Source of the DNA: Quillaja saponaria | Taxonomy: Eukaryota > Streptophyta > Magnoliopsida > Fabales > Quillajaceae | Assembly (NCBI GenBank): GCA_029379385.1 | Contig: CM055612.1 | Coordinates: 11,346,001-11,410,000 of the forward strand | Length of the DNA stretch: 64,000 nt | Direction: 5' to 3' | Shown here: one piece after another, positions 60,396-64,000 of the stretch | Layout: every line of letters starts with the position of its first letter | How positions within the stretch are numbered: position 1 is the first letter of the stretch | Made by a program: the position numbers and the translations under genes | The notes under the pieces: model-generated | Database searches by the model: none | Told to the model about the DNA's origin: nothing | The model's input: only the letters and a program-made list of their open reading frames with translations

Positions 60396-61923
60396 AAGAG
60401 AGAAATGAGGAAGGCAGGTATTTGAAAGATATTTAGCAACCACTCCACAAAATACCACATCATCATTCTATATAGATCAGTTTTTTCTTCTTTCAAGTAA
60501 TTACCAGAACAAAAATTGCTAATCAGCATCTGAAGAACAAATTCCTAACCTCAAGTTTTAGCTGAAGCTATATAGAGAGAAATCGAACAAATTTCTTTCA
60601 CTTTCCAAAACTCAATCTAGTTATCCAATCGCATGCAAAATTAAAGAATCTCAGAAGATTAATCTACCGATTTTCCTAAATATCTAATTATGAGAATTTT
60701 AAATAATATTTAATTTATAACATCTGAATTCTTACATGATAATATGGTGCCAGTTAATGTGGTGTCAGTCCTCCAGCAACTCATAGATATGGATTGACTA
60801 ATTCATTTGAAAAGAACTAGTAAGCTTCTCTTTTTCTTTTTTTTTTTCTTTTTTTTTTTTTGGCTCAGCTCAGCTATGCCATAATCCCAAACAACTTTTT
60901 GTTTTGTGAACAGATAGAATTTATGTCATGTTTTTTCTCTTGTTTTTACCTTCTGACCCTTTCATTATAGACATCCCTAATATTCTACAAGTAGTTCTTA
61001 GAAAGCTCTGTCCTTATAACTTGTCAACGGAACACCATTTTTATAAATTAACATAGCTGATAGCTCTACTCAAATTTGGAGCAATCCCATAAATTTTGGT
61101 TTACCATTCACAAAGCTCAGCTTTTTTACCTCCTCATTCCAAGCCCTTCATCCCTTACTCCTTCACACCTAATGCATGGAATTCTTTCTACTTCACAAGA
61201 CCCTAACCACTGGAATAAATGTCAAATATAGCAACCTACTGGAACACAATTTGTACAAAAAAGTGAAACTATGGTTGAAATTTCTCAAAATCTGAAGTAT
61301 TTATCAAAGACAAACATTCTTTTTCTCAATCTTCAATTTTGGAAACCATCAGATTTAAAACAAGACACAGAAAAAGTTGTTCTTCTAACCATAAAGCAAC
61401 GCACTTGTCCACTAGTAAATCATAAATTATTTTACCTGTAAGTAGTATGCATGCTCCCAAACATCTATGCCAAGCAGAGGAATGAGTGTTGATCCCTTAG
61501 TTACGAGTGGGTCCTGGAATAAGTTGATCAAAGTTACATCCAGAATACTAGCATGTATATGTCAATTTTTTTTTCTAGATTCTTGGATAATTGAGTACTT
61601 CTTGAAGAAGCCATCTTCAAAACTTACTCAATGAACAGTAGGTATGTCAATTTTTTACCTAGTATTAGGAATATAATATTATTGTATTGTATAGTCCCAC
61701 ATTGTTTAAATGTGGAAGTCTATGTTTTATTATTTACTATAAATAAAGTTTATGGGTGTAGGTTTTGAGATATCAATCAATCCCACAATCCCTTCCTTAT
61801 TCCATTTTATTTAACATAGTATCAAAGCGGGTTTGAAACCCAAGCTCGATCTTGGCCCGATTTTGAAAAAAACCCCTGATCTTCTTTTTCTTTTATCTGG
61901 CCACCACATGAAGAAAAAGAAAG

Positions 61924-61959
<36 letters not shown>

Positions 61960-63878
61960 AAATTTGCTGCCAGCTATCATTAAACCTAGTTATTTCTTCC
62001 ATTCGAGCCTCGTTATTTCCTCTTTTCTGTCCCTAATTATCTCTTTCATCTAAAAGAATGCTCATTCCTCTTTTCTTTTCAAGCCTATTTAGGGTTTGAC
62101 GGCTCAAAAAGTTTGACAGTTCAACAGTACTTTCATGAACTTTCCGTTGTGTCTCTTTCCAGCGTTGCTCTTTTTATTTTTCTGAAAAATCCCATTGTGC
62201 GTTTTTCCAATGGTGCTCTTTTTATTTTTCTGGCAAATTCGGTTATGTCTCTTTCCAACCAATACGAGTACTATTCATGGGTACCAGTATGTTCATCAAA
62301 CGGATTGAAACTTCACCTAGATTGTTGTAAGTAAAGGAGAGTGTTGAGATTGGTAATTGGGTTTTATTTGTACAAGATTGAGCATTATAAGCTCCATCTT
62401 GAGGGGGAGTATTAGGAATATAATATTATTGTATTGTGTAGTCCCACGTTGTTTAAATGTGGAAGTCTATATTTTATTATTTACTATAAATAAAGTTTAT
62501 GGGTGTAAGCTTTGAGATATCAATCAATCCCACAATCCCTTCCTTATTCCATTTTATTTAACACCTAGAATACTAGCATTTTTTGAGAAAAAAAAAAAAA
62601 ATTCTTTTCTTTTTGGGATTCCTAGACAATTGAGTAAGTTTTAAAAATGAATACAAATAGCTGAAAAGAAAAATATGTAAGTATGCAAGCTAGCATCTCA
62701 TAACAGAAATCATCCCTTGTTCATAAATTTCTAAAATATTTGCAAAACTCCCACAGAAGGAAGACAATCCGATAGCAAGACATGTTCAGCATGAAGATTA
62801 GGACAACAGCAAAAGCTTGAAGCCGAAAGTAAATGCAGATACTGGAATCATGAAGTCAACAAAAATGGTCATTTTATTCCTATAATGTCTTAGAGGAAGA
62901 TAGATGAGAAAGCGGAAAGAACTCCAAGAGCTGATAACCCTGTTGGCCTTATGAGGGATCAGCGATCCCAGGTTTGGACCAAGTCACAGGTGGCATCGGT
63001 TCTTGACAGCCCAGACTGCTGGTGTACAATATGTGCACTGCAAAGCCCCTTACGCCTACCCGCAGGACATATAGGTGCAGGGCTCTGGGCTACCACGAGT
63101 ATAGAGAAATAAAGTTGCACTTTGGGATTTTAGCACAGTGGTAAGCACTTGATCCTAACAGACCCAAGATGTGATATTTCTGTAACAAAAGGAAATCTAG
63201 AACTGTTGTAACAGGTCATGTCCAGCAGTTCCATAGCCACGAATATCATGTTATTAGAAATAAAACCAAAATCTCAAACAAGTTAAACAAATTAAAGATA
63301 CAGATTATCAATATTAAATCAGATCCGACATCTCTTGGCAATGCCTCTTGGGGCAAAAGGTCAGGACGTCAGGTGTTTTGTTAATGCATCAACCCAAAAA
63401 ACCAATACAAGATTTCACTGGGGAAAAAGGTTTACCTGATTTGCAGTAGTTTCAACTACAAGCTTCTTCAACTCTTTGTCCAGGCCAAGCCACTGGAAAG
63501 ACACAAACATTTGAGTAGAAGCAAACAAAACCAGTTCAAATAAGCATGAAACAGATAATCCTGTCGATGATCAGAAAGGAAAGGACATAAATCAGTTGGT
63601 AAGTTAGCAAACTGCAGAACTTACCACCCATCCAGAACCCTGTAAAGCTGCACCTTCAGCATTAATCTTTTTTATCAATACTTCCAAAGAGCCAAAATGT
63701 GTATCTATAGCCCAACCCAAGGACCTCTTAGGGGGCTCACCACCTCCTTCCTGCAAGGTTCAAAGCATTAGATAAAGTAACAAGAGAACAACAAACATGT
63801 TCAAAATATGATATCTACATTACAAACTTACACGAACAGGGGTGAGATTTTTCCAGAAAATTGAGTGGTTGATATGAC
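60015..63878 (-). CDS. MSD1: Mitochondrial manganese superoxide dismutase, last five exons (partial)
   Basis: Converts superoxide to oxygen and hydrogen peroxide in the mitochondrial matrix. Exons on the minus strand: 63878-63832 (enters with a split Gly codon; [16 protein letters not shown]), 63750-63625 ([15 protein letters not shown]... to GSGWV), 63492-63436 ([19 protein letters not shown]), 61513-61436 ([20 protein letters not shown] then HAYYLQ), and 60107-60015 ([20 protein letters not shown] to ENP and TAA at 60017-60015). All junctions have GT...AG ends and keep frame. Metal ligands are visible: His in GHINHS, Asp and His in DVWEHAYY. The first ligand His and the mitochondrial transit peptide lie upstream, beyond 64000. 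About 133 residues are seen, the C-terminal part of a protein usually near 230. No breaks are seen, so the gene looks functional. Introns are 1.3 kb (60108-61435), 1.9 kb (61514-63435), 132 bp and 81 bp; the 1.9-kb intron hosts a TRIM. Confidence 0.95.
60362..60394. repeat. (GT)n(GA)n microsatellite in a MnSOD intron
   Basis: About 8 GT repeats run into about 8 GA repeats, inside the intron at 60108-61435. A useful polymorphic marker at most. Confidence 0.9.
61663..61816 (+). repeat. TRIM-2 5' LTR
   Basis: Begins TATTAGGAATATAATATTAT and ends TTTATTTAACA. Directly followed by the primer-binding-like TAGTATCAAAGC. Confidence 0.9.
62410..62563 (+). repeat. TRIM-2 3' LTR
   Basis: Same ends and same length as the 5' LTR, with about five transitions between them. 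Preceded by the polypurine tract TTGAGGGGGAG. Confidence 0.9.
62930..63115 (+). mobile_element. SINE-like, relatively GC-rich segment in a MnSOD intron
   Basis: This block stands out from the AT-rich intron. CTGTTGGCCTTATGAGGG (62939-62956) resembles a polymerase III A box and CCCAGGTTTGGACC (62967-62980) a B box, followed by about 130 bp. That layout suggests a tRNA-derived SINE. No target duplication was identified, so the ends are approximate. Confidence 0.4.
63128..63180 (+). other. Second A-box-like motif (TAGCACAGTGGTAAGCAC)
   Basis: TAGCACAGTGGTAAGCAC at 63131-63148 fits the tRNA A-box consensus well. A degenerate B-box-like stretch follows about 30 bp on (GACCCAAGATGTGATAT). It could be a SINE fragment or the second half of a SINE dimer with the preceding block. 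It does not fold as a complete tRNA. Confidence 0.35.
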
Positions 63879-64000
63879 CTGCAGGTAAAATGATTCATAA
63901 TTCATTAATGAAAAAGAAGGCATGACGCAAAAGTACCTTCACTCACAATAGATGATGGATCGACGACAAACATCCAAAATAATTGAACAAATGACTATTG

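Larger units (their letters stand above)
61663..62563 (+). mobile_element. Complete TRIM-like LTR element in a MnSOD intron (TRIM-2)
   Basis: Two 154-bp terminal repeats (61663-61816 and 62410-62563) enclose a 593-bp internal region. The perfect 5-bp target duplication CCTAG is at 61658-61662 and 62564-62568. TAGTATCAAAGC directly after the first repeat resembles the initiator-Met tRNA primer site, and TTGAGGGGGAG directly before the second is a polypurine tract. The internal region has a 39-bp A run and no gag or pol, so it is non-autonomous. The terminal repeats differ at about five positions, all transitions, so it is younger than the other elements here. It lies opposite to the MnSOD transcript. 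Confidence 0.9.

Noticed and set aside
60183..60529. Frames rich in SLSLSL and THTHTH
   Set aside because: Produced by the GT/GA microsatellite inside a MnSOD intron.
61811..62036. Poly-lysine and poly-phenylalanine frames
   Set aside because: Translation of the A run inside TRIM-2; not coding.
63128..63180. Functional tRNA gene
   Set aside because: Only the A box is good. No cloverleaf with acceptor and anticodon stems can be drawn.

Overview
This window is nuclear DNA of a flowering plant, most likely a dicot. It is very AT-rich and its only clear housekeeping gene is an intron-bearing mitochondrial Mn/Fe-type superoxide dismutase of plant type. Almost everything else is plant transposable elements and their relics: a Ty3/gypsy Tat-lineage element, giant solo LTRs, TRIM-type elements, PIF/Harbinger, CACTA and Mutator-like DNA elements, SINE-like and LINE remnants, and an endogenous caulimovirid. 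I cannot name the species. Most open reading frames here are chance frames in AT-rich DNA.

Layout. 1-2538: 3' part of a giant LTR (family 'LTR-A'). About 3118-3300: SINE candidate. 4543-5495: TRIM-like element, minus strand. 5500-11141: segment carrying a small secreted cysteine-rich peptide gene (copy A, dead), whose second exon is split by a complete LTR-A solo LTR (6864-10666). 11142-27020: one decayed Tat-lineage Ty3/gypsy element on the plus strand with gag, protease, RT, RNase H and integrase relics and an antisense plant-mobile-domain-like ORF. It is itself invaded by a PIF/Harbinger element (11303-12358), a CACTA end with a 168-bp tandem array (22012-23640) and a 480-bp Mutator-like element (24205-24684). 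27020-28776: copy B of the cysteine-rich peptide gene, with an open two-exon frame, followed by another Tat LTR and gag start (28777-30238). 30239-37560: endogenous caulimovirid relic, minus strand, split by a third LTR-A copy (32329-35234). 37561-41974: no recognised gene, one diverged direct repeat.

41975-56455 is the most unusual part: a degenerate head-to-tail tandem array of about 34 units of roughly 255-357 bp, with internal ~48-bp subrepeats and higher-order periodicity (about 1.2 kb and 3.48 kb). It is interrupted by a PIF/Harbinger element (49970-50815) and a fourth LTR-A solo LTR (50975-53981). 58840-59460 is a LINE relic on the minus strand. 60015-63878 holds the last five exons of the MnSOD gene on the minus strand. 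One of its introns hosts a complete 901-bp TRIM-like element with intact target-site duplication.

The window reads as a history of nested insertion. A cysteine-rich peptide gene next to a Tat element was tandemly duplicated, with the junction inside a Tat LTR. Later insertions broke copy A and the surrounding retroelements. Apart from MnSOD and possibly the copy-B peptide gene, nothing here looks like a working protein gene. All repeat coordinates come from reading and aligning by eye. Those with target-site duplications are exact; the others are approximate.
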